Below, piece after piece: positions 1 through 11,410 of a DNA stretch of 64,000 nt. The position numbers and the translations under genes were made by a program. This stretch comes from Urechis unicinctus (taxonomy: Eukaryota > Annelida > Polychaeta > Xenopneusta > Urechidae), in the NCBI GenBank assembly GCA_034190875.2, contig CM067348.1:24655912-24719911 (forward strand), given 5' to 3'. The notes under the pieces are model-generated. The model was not told the DNA's origin, did no database searches, and saw nothing but the letters and a program-made list of their open reading frames with translations. Position 1 is the stretch's first letter; each line of letters starts with the position of its first letter.

Positions 1-623
1 TTATTAAAAGTTTATTGCTCTCATGTTCACGTATGTGTGGGGACGTTTACATCAAAAGTGACTACCATTAAACGAGTGTAACTATTTAGATAAAATAATA
101 TATAGAACGGAGTTAATACTAATTAATTCGGTTACATTGACTTAACGACGAGTAACACTCACATTTATAAATGTTAGCTGACGCAATTTCTTGCTTTTGG
201 TTCAAAATAGCAGTTCTCCGTAGACACCTTTTATTCTTATTCTAGACCGTAGGTTCGGGCTCCCAAACTGAACACGTATTGCTGTGTTAATCTCCCTATC
301 AATTAAAGAAGAATATGCAAATAAAAGTTCTTTCGAAAAGAATGTCTTGATTGTCAGTCTTTCACTACGTTTGATAATAATAAGGAAAGACTGATTTTAA
401 GAAATTACACGGTTGTGTAATAATTTTGCGCATCAGTGACATATCGATTATTTTGTGAGAACTAGATGCATAGTTGGTGAAGGTTTTCACAGTGGCTTCC
501 GGGAATACGGCAAAAACGGCTAGTAAATGCTTACAGTTTGTGTCACATAAATGACATTTCCTGTCTGTGAATGAACTTTTTTCGTACGCAAATACACCTT
601 ATTGTGCTAAAAGCCGGAGCAAA
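1..623. other. Non-coding flank left of the tandem duplication
   Basis: I see no gene, RNA or repeat copy here. The sequence is AT-rich with frequent stops in all frames. It ends at the left breakpoint of the tandem duplication, where similarity to about 8656 onward begins. Confidence 0.5.
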
Positions 624-2512
624 TCGAATGAAATACTACATCGGTTGCGGTATGCAAAAGTGCTTCGACTTTACTGTAATGTGGGAAATGTCTTTTCGTT
701 GAAGGAGTTTTGGGCTGGTGATACATTTGTTCCCGGCTACATTTAAGCTCTCGGCGATCGGCATTACAAATGCAAAAGCAATTACTGACTCTCATGCGCC
801 ATTAAGTAAGACAGCTACGTAAATCTTGCTGAGTATTGACGCTAACGACAGTCAAATTTGCGAATGTCTGCCTGTGCAACAATACTAATTTCATGGCGAC
901 TGCATACAGTAATATGAACTCTGGCATCATAAACTTGATTATATACCCGTAATGCGCATGACATATGTACGGCTTGTTTATCACCAATTATATTCCTACC
1001 TGTAGGTTCATGTTTTCGAAGATGTAAGTGGAAGAGCTTAAGTTCATCAGAATCGAGTTGTGCCTACTACTTTAAACCAGGATACGTTAAAATAAGAACA
1101 GTTGAGCAAAGTAACATTCTATGAGCGTTAGAGACTCAATCTTACGTTGTAAGTGTATTCAAGCTATTTATAGCTTGTATGGATTGAAAATTCGCAATTA
1201 AGCGTTGAACTATAGTAACTTTGATTACCATTTAAGGTCATTGAAAAACGCTACCATCATAGCCATTCCTATGAATGCTCTTAGTATTGTCAAAATATAG
1301 TTAATATACTGTGGTGAGATTTAAAAACTTAAATGCAGATCGGTTATTGATTGTGCATGCACATACAAATTAATGCAGACGTTTTGATAGCAGTCAATAG
1401 CCTTTTGTAGGGCCATCGGCTGTGTATTTGAATTGCACAATCATGCCTCAAGCTATAAATAACTTGCCCGTATGCATCAGATTCAGGCAGACGTGCATTG
1501 AATCTCTGATAGATGGGGAGCAGACATAGAATTCCTAATACAAATAGCTAAAAAATAGGACGTGGCGTGAGTCATCAATATTTGCCCCAGCAGGGATCGT
1601 TCCCACACAGGTTTGGTTTAGATTGCATTGGCACCTATGCCCCGAATGATTGGTAAGCCTCTTGTATATCTACTTTCCTATGACTTATATAGACATGCAC
1701 TTGATATTGGCTATTCTAGCCAGTGCGTGAGATATCTAACTGACGTCTATTATTTGGGCAAGAGTAGTTGGATGATCTTTGTTTATTAACACCAAGAGCA
1801 TCCTACATATCGAGCTGAAGACAGATATTCCAGTTCACACGCTGCTATTTTTGGTAATCACAAAATCTACCGCTATCAAATATTGCTTAGTTAAAACTTA
1901 TGTCATTTTCTACGTAATTTAATGTTGAATAATACAAATGCGTTATATCCCCAAACACTACGTTAAGCCAAATAAATTCGTTTTATCCACCATTTTTAAA
2001 TCGACATTGCAGCTAGCTCACTTCACTTATGCTCATTTATACCATATAACATTGTATTCCTAAAAGTACTCATTTCATGTTGTTCGTGTTATACATGTAG
2101 AGCACACGTTGCACCCGAAGACCACTGTCACAAATAGAGAACATGGACGAACAATAAGCAAAGCTTAGGTGACTTAGGGAAATGCAGAGCATTTTGGTTG
2201 ATAGACGTGAATTAAGTTTTACTTGAGAAGCAGCCGGCCATTCTTTTCCGAGGTCTAATATTATCGCTTGGTTGTAATGAAACTTTTGAGTGTGCATTGT
2301 GACTGTAAGGAGTGCTATTTCTCCTTCTGAACAACAGCTATGCCTATGTGTTGCGTAAGGTGATTGAGTCGACGCTGAAGGTTAAATACAAAACGGCATC
2401 CAGCAGTCACCACACGCAAGGACTACCCCAAATAACTTAATTGGTTTTGAACTTACTCTAATAGCATATACATAATGTAATTATGAGATGAATTAATGAC
2501 TATCCCTATAGG
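624..2512. other. Left part of unit A, no gene recognised
   Basis: About 1.9 kb of AT-rich sequence repeated at 8660-10513. Open frames are all under 80 codons and show no family resemblance. Being open in both copies is no evidence of coding, because the copies are nearly identical. A near-palindrome around CAAGCTATTTATAGCTTG occurs at about 1158. Confidence 0.5.
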
Positions 2513-2843
2513 TTGCGACCGAGACCCGCGTGAAGTTATGCTGTGCGAGGGTGGTGGCACTTTAATCGGCAGCTATTATTTTTGCTTCGCAGCGCACCTT
2601 CGTCGCGCATTCTACACATCATCAGATCGCTCCGATGCGCGTTCGCTGTTAGTACCCCCCCCCCCACCCCCCACTTGTCAGACGACTCCGCTATCATTTT
2701 GCGTTCATTTCAGCATCTTGTTGCTTTTTTCACTCGAGCGTTGGTTTTGTGGAACTTTCAAACTTTTTACCTGCGACGATAAATCTACTGTTTTGAGATA
2801 CTTGAGAATATCACTGTATGAAGTTCAACTGTCACCTGTCATC

Positions 2844-4063
2844 ATGCCAGAGAAATGTGTTGCCAAATGGTGCTGTAACACAGCCAGTAGGGGTGTGTCA
2901 GTGTTCGCATTCCCTGAAGCAACCCACAGGCAGTGGAAGCAGTTCGCTTGTATCAAGCAAAAATGGAACCACACATTAAAAGATATGCGAAAGCCTTTCT
3001 TATGCTCTGAGCACTTCACTGGAAGCTGCATCAAGACTCAAAGAGTGCAGTGAACTCCAGCCATGGATAAAATCTATTTCCAACCACCTGTACTGGTGTG
3101 CTAGGTCCTCACTTGGTCATGCTAGTAAGGAGCTAACAGTAGCCAAATGGCAATCTGTTGCCTACCATGTACAGGATAAGCACACTGGTTATAGTGATTT
3201 ATACCCTGCATGTGAGCATGACACACTTGATCAAGAGACCAGCAGGAAGAAACAATGGATTAAGCCCAGTAAGTTAATGTCATGTCAATGAAAATTAAAC
3301 ATTGAAGGTAGTACAAACTCAATGAACCATACTAACACTTACTGCTGGCTTTGTGTGATCAGACACCAAGGCAGCTGAGAAATTGAATTGGAGGATATCA
3401 TCACCAACAAACTACTGTGCCGTGACATAAGGAAACTTAGCCCCCTATATCAAACATCATCAGTTGAAGCATTTCATTCAACCATCCTCCACTTCTCCCC
3501 TAAAATGATTGTATATCCTTACATGGGTATGCTTATCAGGTAAAGTCATAATAATAACATATTTTCAATATGAAGCCAGTACCAATTCAAGTGGATGTAA
3601 TTGATTATGTTTTGTTTCAATGTTTGTAGACTCTATTTGGCTGGGATGCATTTCAATGAGAACAGTTGTCGAACACAGGCAGTTAACAAGAAAGGGGAGC
3701 CAATTTATCCCATCAAGTATCCCAAGTACAAGAAAGGAGACTACATTGTCAAGGCCAAAAAAAGAGAACAAAGTTTCGGTAAGAATTTAACAATTTACTT
3801 TGTATATATATACTTACAGATCAGAGACACTAATAATGAAATATGTGATGATGAGTAAGCATATAATAATATAAAACTGTATTATATTATTTTCAGACTA
3901 TGTGAACATCTTGAACAATTTCTTGTTCAATGAAGTTGCTGTCAACCCAAAGAAGTTTGCACATCTGCTTGATGAGTTTGATGTTCCTCCACCAATGTGC
4001 TCTTCATATGTCAGACCTGACAAAGCCACAGCTGTACTCCTACATAGTTCAAGATTTAAATGA
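2844..4063 (+). pseudogene. THAP-domain Kolobok transposase remnant, copy A
   Basis: The start chosen is ATG 2844, giving MPEKCVAKWCC, the usual beginning of a THAP zinc finger. The C2CH pattern, FAFPEA, the tryptophans and LCSEHF follow, to a stop at 3051-3053. The frame is also open upstream to 2496. Coding resumes at 3055-3268 (SISNHLYW...AKWQSVAYH...KQWIKP), then after GT-AG introns at 3363-3539 (KLSPLYQTSSVEAFHST, YPYMGMLIR), 3630-3778 (LYLAGMHFNENS, then IKYPKYKKGDYIV) and 3897-4063 (DYVNILNNF to TGA). These match the C-terminal part of Kolobok-type transposases. The stretch of several hundred residues that should join THAP to the C-terminus, including the acidic catalytic residues, is absent. 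A one-base frame slip near 3388 also lies in exon 3363-3539. The gene is dead as an enzyme; a short THAP-only peptide could still be made. Confidence 0.85.
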
Positions 4064-4077
4064 GGAATTCATGGTGT

Positions 4078-5316
4078 TCACGATAGATCAGGAGGTTTAA
4101 ATCCTTTATATTGTGCCACTTCACTGGGGAATCCCTTCCTGATCTGTGCCACAGCACACGCTGGTAGTGGAACTCTGATGTGCTTCCCGAGATATCCCAA
4201 CACCATTTCACCAGTTGTTTGTAAGCTGTATACCTGTACCGCCTGGAATCATACATTTGGAAATTATTGGAACATATGTTCAATAAACCAAGCTTAGTAT
4301 AAACAACTTTAAACTTGATAAAGGATCAATAATCCACTCACTTGTGCATAGCTTGTTCCCCACCATTACTGTACCTTTGTATATATGACTGATATGCAAC
4401 TCTTGAGTGCCCAAGGATTGAGACACACCCCCCATCAAATCCGGGGTGATGTATGATGCATGTGACAGGAGTGTCATGCAGTTCATTTGATTCATTGAGT
4501 GTCAGCCATCACTTTTTTACCTGAGGGATTTCCTGACAGCACACACATTCTGTGGCGGTGAGCATTTGCGTGCAGTGAGAGCAAGTACACCTGAAAGAAT
4601 ACAACAGCATATGTCACATTATTATGTTTCAACAGTACTTTTTCAAATATTTTAAGATTTTTCAAAGTGTTCTGATATAACATCTTTGTCATTGATGGAA
4701 TTTAATTGTGGAAAATGTATTCAACATGTCAAATGGTCTTAGCTATGGATATTTGTGTACATACTTTAATAAAATAACCTTTCAGCATTTTACTTATAGC
4801 AACGCGTAACCCCTATCTAAACGGTAAACACCGAAACGTGAATGATTATCTAAACAAAATGCTCGGTAGCTGAAGGGAAAGAGCCCAGTAGAGCTGTAAA
4901 TATCAATAGACTATACCGTCTATCCATGTCGTCTTTGAATATGATGCTAACCGATAGTATGTAGTCAAGGTTAGAGACGGGCGCTTAATGACCTCAATCA
5001 GGTTTAATCAAATTACAATGTGTGATAATCGCGTGATCGGATCAAAATTGTTTATTTACCAGGAATCGATGCACAGCTGCAGTCGATTTTCTTCTTGTGG
5101 GTCTTCCTCTGACGGCTCCGCCCACATCAATGCGCCGGGATCCTCTTCGTGCTCCGGTTCAAACTGATACGGTTTAATCTCAGGTTCTTTATCAATTTGA
5201 TCTGTTGACTCTGACGGAGCATTGCAGTCAATTTCATCCTCGGGGTAAACCGCAAATTCATCGAAATCGTCGTTAAAACTATCCGTATCACTCAAACACT
5301 CCTCTGCGGACGCCAT
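4078..5316 (-). pseudogene. P2X7 'ballast'-like Cys-rich domain gene inside Kolobok, copy A
   Basis: Read on the minus strand from ATG 5316: MASAEECLSDTDSF, an acidic stretch, then IKPYQFEPEHEED, with exon 1 ending at 5060 (donor GTAAAT). Exon 2 (4590-4375) continues across the junction as W-CTCSHCTQM, ECVCCQEI and then TCIIHHPGFDGVCLN. Exon 3 (4242-4078) gives RRYRYTAYKQLVKWCW, then after a frame slip IRVPLPACAVAQIRKGFPSE and YKGFK, ending at 4078. The order Cys cluster, CI-x-HPGF, RYR-x-AY, PxC-x-IR-x-FP-x-YxGF is that of the cytosolic C-terminal ballast domain of vertebrate P2X7 and its invertebrate relatives. Exon 1 is open in A. Exon 2 carries indels near 4432 and 4513, and exon 3 has a one-base loss near 4195 shared with B. 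The stop lies about 14 bp from the opposing transposase stop. Confidence 0.85.
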
Positions 5317-5510
5317 TGCCGCTGTGAACTCGGTCAACTCCTTTTGTGATGTCACACTCGCGCGACCTTGACCCCGCCAGTTTGCGCAGCACGGCGCGAC
5401 AAGTGCAACTTTAAACTCTAATAACTTCGTTATTTGTCCGACTACACACCTCAAACCTTCACCAGAGCATTTCTCATGCACGAATCTTACGGTATATGGA
5501 ATAAAAAAAA

Positions 5511-5530
5511 TTGTTTTAGTGGCCCTTTAA
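5511..5530. repeat. Right terminal inverted repeat and TTAA of Kolobok copy A
   Basis: The element ends with TTTTAGTGGCCCT at 5526, followed by the TTAA target copy at 5527-5530. It is the reverse complement of the left end preserved only in copy B at 10846. Confidence 0.85.
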
Positions 5531-7770
5531 GGAGATTTCTTGCGCCTTGTAACTCGGCAGCCGATACAAATCAAAGAACAGCACAACATTGCACCGCACA
5601 AAACCATAAGAGGTACATCATAGCGCTCTCGACTGGAAGTAAGAATACAACTTATATGATAACTCGACTCAATATAAAACTTTGATATTTTATTTGAATA
5701 TATATATGATATATTTTGGTGGTTATAGAAGGCTGTTCTCTATCCTTCTCATGGGCTTTGTAACCATGGTTGTATCAAACGGCTTAGACATATATCGGAG
5801 GATCACCTTAAATAACGGTAACATTAGGACCAATTGAATGCTGGCACTTAAGGAAAGCTGTCCATCATCATCCATCATTATTAAAATGACGTAAAACACC
5901 AGTGTTACCATCACCATACGTTCAAGCTGAGTTATTACGAACGTCATATTAATCAAAAATAATATTTAAATACTGAAATGATTGCCGCCCCTTAGGCTCT
6001 CATCATTAATGCCCTTACGTATCAATATTTTGTCACACCCCCAAAAAAGGGTCATAATGGCGTTTTTGCCCTATAGCGGCATCTAATTGGATTAAACGTG
6101 AGTCGTTTAAAGTATATCTGACATGTCATGAGAGTGAGAAATGTGTCAATTATTATGTAAGGTGCCATCGGAGCAGAGCTATTCTTGAAGTGATAATCGT
6201 TATCATTTTCATCACCATGCTACAAATATAACTATCCATGGCCAGTCAAGCCACACCATGAGATGAAATCATCTGTTATTTACAATCTGTATGCTGTTGT
6301 AATATCGCGGTAAGTATAAATCAGTATCAGCGATGCAGCAAATTGTGGAATGATGTAGATGCTTCAAACACAAAGGACATAGATCGTCCAAACAATGACT
6401 GCCCAGGGGATGCCGTGCATTGTGGCAATTAAGGTCAGCGCTACAGCATATAGCAAATGTGTTTAGGTGCCACGCACTTGATTGATTGTATCATACGCAT
6501 TGTATAATGTCAGCTACAGTCATGAACACCCTACGTCAGCATATCTGTATTAGAGTTTTCAGAAAATACGCCTTGCTATGTTGTCATAAATATGTACCAG
6601 GCAAACAATGTATGACATTCATATACATATTATGCATGTACATTATATAGAAGACGCCATCCTTGATCCCCAATCGTTATCTTCCTCCATATCTACTGTT
6701 GGTACAACTAAACCTCTGACTTCTTATTACAGTCTGAATGTTTTACATGGTAATATGAATGTGATTCTATCCTGTTTTAAACAACTTTATTTCATTGTGT
6801 GCCCTAGGTAGTAATTATATAAGCTTATCCATTGAACCTCAACAACGCCATTAATGTAATAACAGTGTGAGCGATATGCCTCAATCAGCTACGCAACTCA
6901 TAAGCAGCAGGCCACATGAGGCTGCCGTCTGGTATTGTGACAGAACAGCCACAACAAGATATGTGCTAATGATCCAGGAGCAACTCTGCCAACCATCGTG
7001 CAACATTTGTTTGACACTATCAATGGCACTAAATTGGACCAACCACTTGCACACAGTCGATTGTCACAGATGTGGTGCAGCTTGTCCTAATATGCAGATA
7101 ATGCTTTCTGATATATATGGCGTCATATGACGAATTGTATTGCACCAAGTATTTACACACGATACCAGCTGAACCCATTTCCTATTCCTTATGACATTGT
7201 TCAGCCTTTTGGTTTGTCCTATTTTCGTCATTTGACATTTATCTATGTTGACGTATTCACAAGGTACATATGCTTGATAAACCAATGACATTTCATCATG
7301 CGTCCGCCTCTGATATTTTACTGGCATATGGGGAAAGACGTTTTGTAGGAAAGGCACTTTCACGCAGCGTTGTAAAGACCATGGAAACCAAATTGAGCAG
7401 AGCATCACTTACACTGCTAGGGAGCCCCATTTCTTGTTAATAATAGCATCGGCTACTTAATGCGTCTTACTGACGAAAATTGCTGAATCGATTTGGACTC
7501 AAACTTAAATCCATCGCTAAGCTGTTAGCGCTACTTACAAATAGATGACATTTTCTTCAAAAGCCAATTTGTACATAGCGTTCTTAGGTTTCTTAACACA
7601 CCATGTAAGCTTTGATACGTCAGATACTCTCATGCGTACGTGTTTTGTCCGCTGACAATCTTCATCGTTGATAAGTATTAGTGGAAGACTATTATCCTTT
7701 TATCTCTCTTCCACTTGAAACATAAAAAGAAAGCATTTCCTTATTTCGCCTGAGTGTGTGCACAGTAAAT
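5531..7770. other. Unit A sequence right of the transposon, no gene recognised
   Basis: Repeated at 14094-16316 in unit B. The longest frames are a little over 110 codons and have no recognisable motif. A (TA)-rich stretch near 5698-5712 differs in length from B. Similarity to B stops near 7770, where A jumps to the equivalent of B 18178. Confidence 0.45.
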
Positions 7771-8189
7771 ATGTATTATGCCGACTGATTTGAACGGAGC
7801 CTTTACAAAGTCACAGCACAACACAAGTGAATGAAATCGGCCGAATTTCCCTACAAGACAGCCCGCATGTTGCAATATTTCATATTTCCCTTTGTAGGAA
7901 CGCACCAACCACTGAAACACAAGTGTTAGAACAACGTAGATCCATGATCATTTGTAGCTAGTGCTGACAATTAGGTCTTTAATAAACAGCGACTATTACG
8001 GTGCGTCGTGATGTTGATTTCTGGCTTTATTATACTTATGTTACGATTCCTTGCACTGTTGAACTTTCCGTATGACACTACCAGGAACTGAATATGAAAT
8101 GGTGGCAGCACGTTTTATTTAATGAGAAAGACTTTGACGAGATGTTGTAAATGATATCATATATCTACGCATGATTTTCGGTTGTGAAA

Positions 8190-8655
8190 AAGTGTACCAA
8201 ATCAATTTCCACAAGCCTTGTTACAGCATAGACCTATATCCCTCTTCAAACGCTTGAAGCGTAATAACAAAACTGCAGTGTAAAGAGAACAGCCTCGAGT
8301 GCAATGGTACACATTTGGCCCACCTTGTTTACATATCTATCCATTGTGTCAGTGGTTTCATGGCTTTGCTTTGCTTGTTCAGAGAGAAAATCCGAAGTCG
8401 GAAATCCTATTGTCGCTAAAAAGACTAAGTGCGGAGTTAATGTCTTGGGTTTGTTTTCTGTCACAGCTTTCGTCCATTTGTCCCCTTGATAACTTATGTA
8501 TATCGTTTTAGCGACAGTGTCCCTTGCCGATCATTGGTCGCCTCATTTCAATTCTGGACAACCCTCGGTTCCGGTTTTTAGTACAAAACTGACATCAAAA
8601 ACACACAGCAAAATCATTTATGTATCCATGTTGCCGGTATGAGGGATGTTAGTTG
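8190..8655 (+). repeat. Dispersed repeat block R4, copy 1
   Basis: This block holds phrases such as CTTGAAGCGTAAT and CACCTTGTTTAC. It recurs in the same orientation at 18580-19061 (near identical), 25195-25600 and 35250-35530 (clearly diverged). Non-coding; the family is not recognised. Confidence 0.75.
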
Positions 8656-10513
8656 ACGCTTTCGAAAGAAATACTACATCGATTGCGGTATACAAAAGTG
8701 CTTCTACTTTACTGTAATGTGGGAAATGGCTTTTCGTTGAAGGAGTTTTGGGCTGGTGATACATTTGTTCCCGGCTACATTTAAGCTCTCGGCGATCGGC
8801 AGTACAAATGCAAAAGCAATATTACTGACTCTCATGCGCCATTAAGTAAGACAGCTACGTAAATCTTGCTGAGTATTGACGATAACGAATGCGCGAATGT
8901 CTGCCTGTGCAACAATACTAATTTCATGGCAACTGCATACAGTAATATGAACTCTGGCATCATAAACTTGATTATATACCCGTAATGCGCATGACATACG
9001 TACGGCTTGTTTATCACCAATTACATTCCTACCTGTAGGTTCATGTTTTCGAAGATGTAAGTGGAAGAGCTTAAGTTCATCAGAATCGAGTTGTGCCTAC
9101 TATTTTGAATCAGGCTACGTTAAAATAAGAACAGTTGAGCAAAGTAACATTTTATGAGCGTTAGAGACTCACTCTTACGTTGTAAGTGTATTCAAGCTAT
9201 TTATAGCTTGTATGGATTGAAAATTTGCAATTAAGCGTTGAACTATAGTAACTTTGTTTACCATTTAAGGTTATTGAAAAATATAGTTAATATACTGTGG
9301 TGAGATTTAAAAACTTAAATGCAGATCGGTTATTGATTGTGCATGCACCTACAAATTAATGCAGACGTTTTGGTAGCAGTCAATAGCCTTTTGTAGGGCC
9401 ATCGGCTGTGTATTTGAATTGCACAATCATGCCTCAAGCTATTAATAACTTGCCCGTATGCATCAGACTCAGGCAGACGTGCATTGAATCTCTGATCGAT
9501 GGTGAGCAGACATAGAATTCCTAATACAAATAGCTAAAAAATAGGACGTGGCGTGAGTCATCAATATTTGCCCCAGCAGGGATCGTTCCCACACAGGTAA
9601 GGTTTAGATTGCATTGGCACCTATGCCCCGAATGATTGGTAAGCCTCTTGTATATCTACACCCCGTGCTTTCCTATGACTTATATAGACATGCACATGAT
9701 ATTGGCTATTCTAGCCAGTGCGTGAGATATCTAACTGACGTCTATTATTTGGGCAGGAGTAGTTGGATAGATCTTTGTTTATCAACACCAAGAACATCCT
9801 ACATATCGAGCTGAAGACAGATATTCCAGTTCACACGCTGCTATTTTTGGTAATCACAAAATCTACCGCTATCAAATATTGCTTAGTTAAAACCTTTCTT
9901 ATGTCATTTTCTATGTAATTTAATGTTGAATAATACAAATGCGTTATATCCCCAAACACTACGTTAAGCCAAATAAATTCGTTTTATCCACCATTTTTAA
10001 ATCGACATTGCAGCTAGCTCACTTCACTTATGCTCATTTATACCATATAACATTGTATTCCTAAAAGTACTCATTTCATGTTGTTCGTGTTATACATGTA
10101 GAGCACACGTTGCACCCGAAGACCACTGTCACAAATAGAGAACATGGACGAACAATAAGCAAAGCTTAGGTGACTTAGGGAAATGCAGAGCATTTTGGTT
10201 GATAGACGTGAATTAAGTTTTACTTGAGAAGCAGCCGGCCATTTTTTTCCGAGGTCTAATATTATCGCTTGGTTGTAATGAAACTTCTGAGTGTGCATTG
10301 TGACTGTAAGGAGTGCTATTTCTCCTCCTGAACAACAGCTATGCCTATGTGTTGCGTAAGGTTATTGAGTCGACGCTGAAGGTTAAATACAAAACGGCAT
10401 CCAGCAGTCACCACACGCAAGGACTACCCCAAATAACTTAATTGGTTTTGAACTTACTCTAATAGCATATACATAATGTAATTATGAGATGAATTAATGA
10501 CTATCCCTATAGG

Positions 10514-10841
10514 ACATATGAGGACAACCAATTTTCTGGCGAGCATTTATATCCTTTAGTTGCGAATTGTTTAACAATAACATACACATGCACGTTGATG
10601 ACGCGGTATGATTGGCTGCTTGCAATCATGCAAGACGAAGTGGTACTATCCTTAATCTTATATCTCTGACAGCCTATATATATATATATATAGACGTCTA
10701 ATTGGCTGAAGTCAGTCACCTTTTTACACCACCTGTATAAAATCATTAGTGTATACCAGATGCAATGAAAACATATTCCAGCAGGATAAACCATGAAACA
10801 AAAATAGGCCGAATTGCAATTGCGTAAATGTGCCAGGTACT
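10514..10841. other. Flank present only in unit B, left of the Kolobok
   Basis: About 330 bp absent from unit A, ending at the TTAA target site. It includes a short (TA) run near 10677-10691. No gene is seen. Confidence 0.5.
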
Positions 10842-10861
10842 TTAAAGGGCCACTAAAATGA
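10842..10861. repeat. TTAA and left terminal inverted repeat of Kolobok copy B
   Basis: TTAA at 10842-10845 is followed by AGGGCCACTAAAA from 10846. The first 13 bp are the exact reverse complement of the element's right end at 14077-14089. A TTAA target duplication is the hallmark of Kolobok (shared with piggyBac), and the THAP transposase decides for Kolobok. Confidence 0.9.
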
Positions 10862-11410
10862 AAATTTCACTTTCTTTAAGATTTCCACAGTAGCAAATAT
10901 GCATCAATCTAAAACCTTCTGTGCAATCCGTTTTCAAAACTTTGAACTCTAAAGTGATGAAATTCGCCGTCTAAATCGGATAATCTCGAGTAAACGATCT
11001 CCAGCGCGGCCATTACCCTATGACTCACAAAAGGAACCGCTCGGGAAGCCAGCGAGGGCTGCTGCGTCTGGAGAGGCTGGCGACCGAGACCCGCGTGAAG
11101 TTATGCTGTGCGAGGGTGGTGGCACTTTAATCGGCAGCTATTATTTTTGCTTCGCAGCGCACCTTCGTCGCGCATTCTACACATCATCAGATCGCTCCGA
11201 TGCGCGTTCGCTGTTAGTACCCCCCCCCCCCCCCCCCCCACTTGTCAGACGACTCCGCTATCATTTTGCGTTCATTTCAGCATCTTGTTGCTTTTTTCAC
11301 TCGAGCGTTGGTTTTGTGGAACTTTCAAACTTTTTACCTGCGACGATAAATCTACTGTTTTGAGATACTTGAGAATATCACTGTATGAAGTTCAACTGTC
11401 ACCTGTCATC

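Larger units (their letters stand above)
2513..5526 (+). mobile_element. Kolobok DNA transposon, copy A, left end deleted
   Basis: Same element as 10846-14089, but its first about 237 bp and left inverted repeat are missing because the unit A deletion joins flank CTATAGG to internal GCGACCGAG. The right end is intact: TTTTAGTGGCCCT ends at 5526, followed by TTAA at 5527-5530. The inside is collinear with copy B: a poly-C tract near 2657, THAP exon at 2844, C-terminal transposase exons to 4063, then the antisense ballast-domain gene 4078-5316. With one end missing this copy cannot be a substrate for its own transposase. Confidence 0.85.
624..8655 (+). repeat. Tandem segmental duplication, unit A
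   Basis: This stretch is repeated in the same orientation immediately downstream as unit B (8656-19060). The match starts around GAAATACTACATC (634 in A, 8669 in B) and ends at GTTAGTTGACGCTT (about 8650 in A, about 19050 in B). By eye the copies differ by scattered substitutions and small indels, for example a 45-bp segment at about 1246-1290 missing from B and a 10-bp segment at about 9659 missing from A. Two large differences stand out: A lacks about 570 bp at 2512/2513, which removes the left end of the Kolobok transposon, and about 1.86 kb near 7770. Both look like deletions in A, because B holds the complete transposon. The breakpoint positions are approximate to about 10 bp. Confidence 0.9.

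Noticed and set aside
2496-2843. N-terminal extension of the THAP protein across the poly-C tract
   Set aside because: The tract differs in length between copies A and B, changing the upstream frame, and THAP proteins usually begin at the MPxxC methionine.
5056-5481. 141-codon minus-strand frame as an independent host gene
   Set aside because: It lies within the transposon, ends at a splice donor at 5060, and its likely start is the internal ATG at 5316, so it is exon 1 of the transposon's ballast-domain gene.
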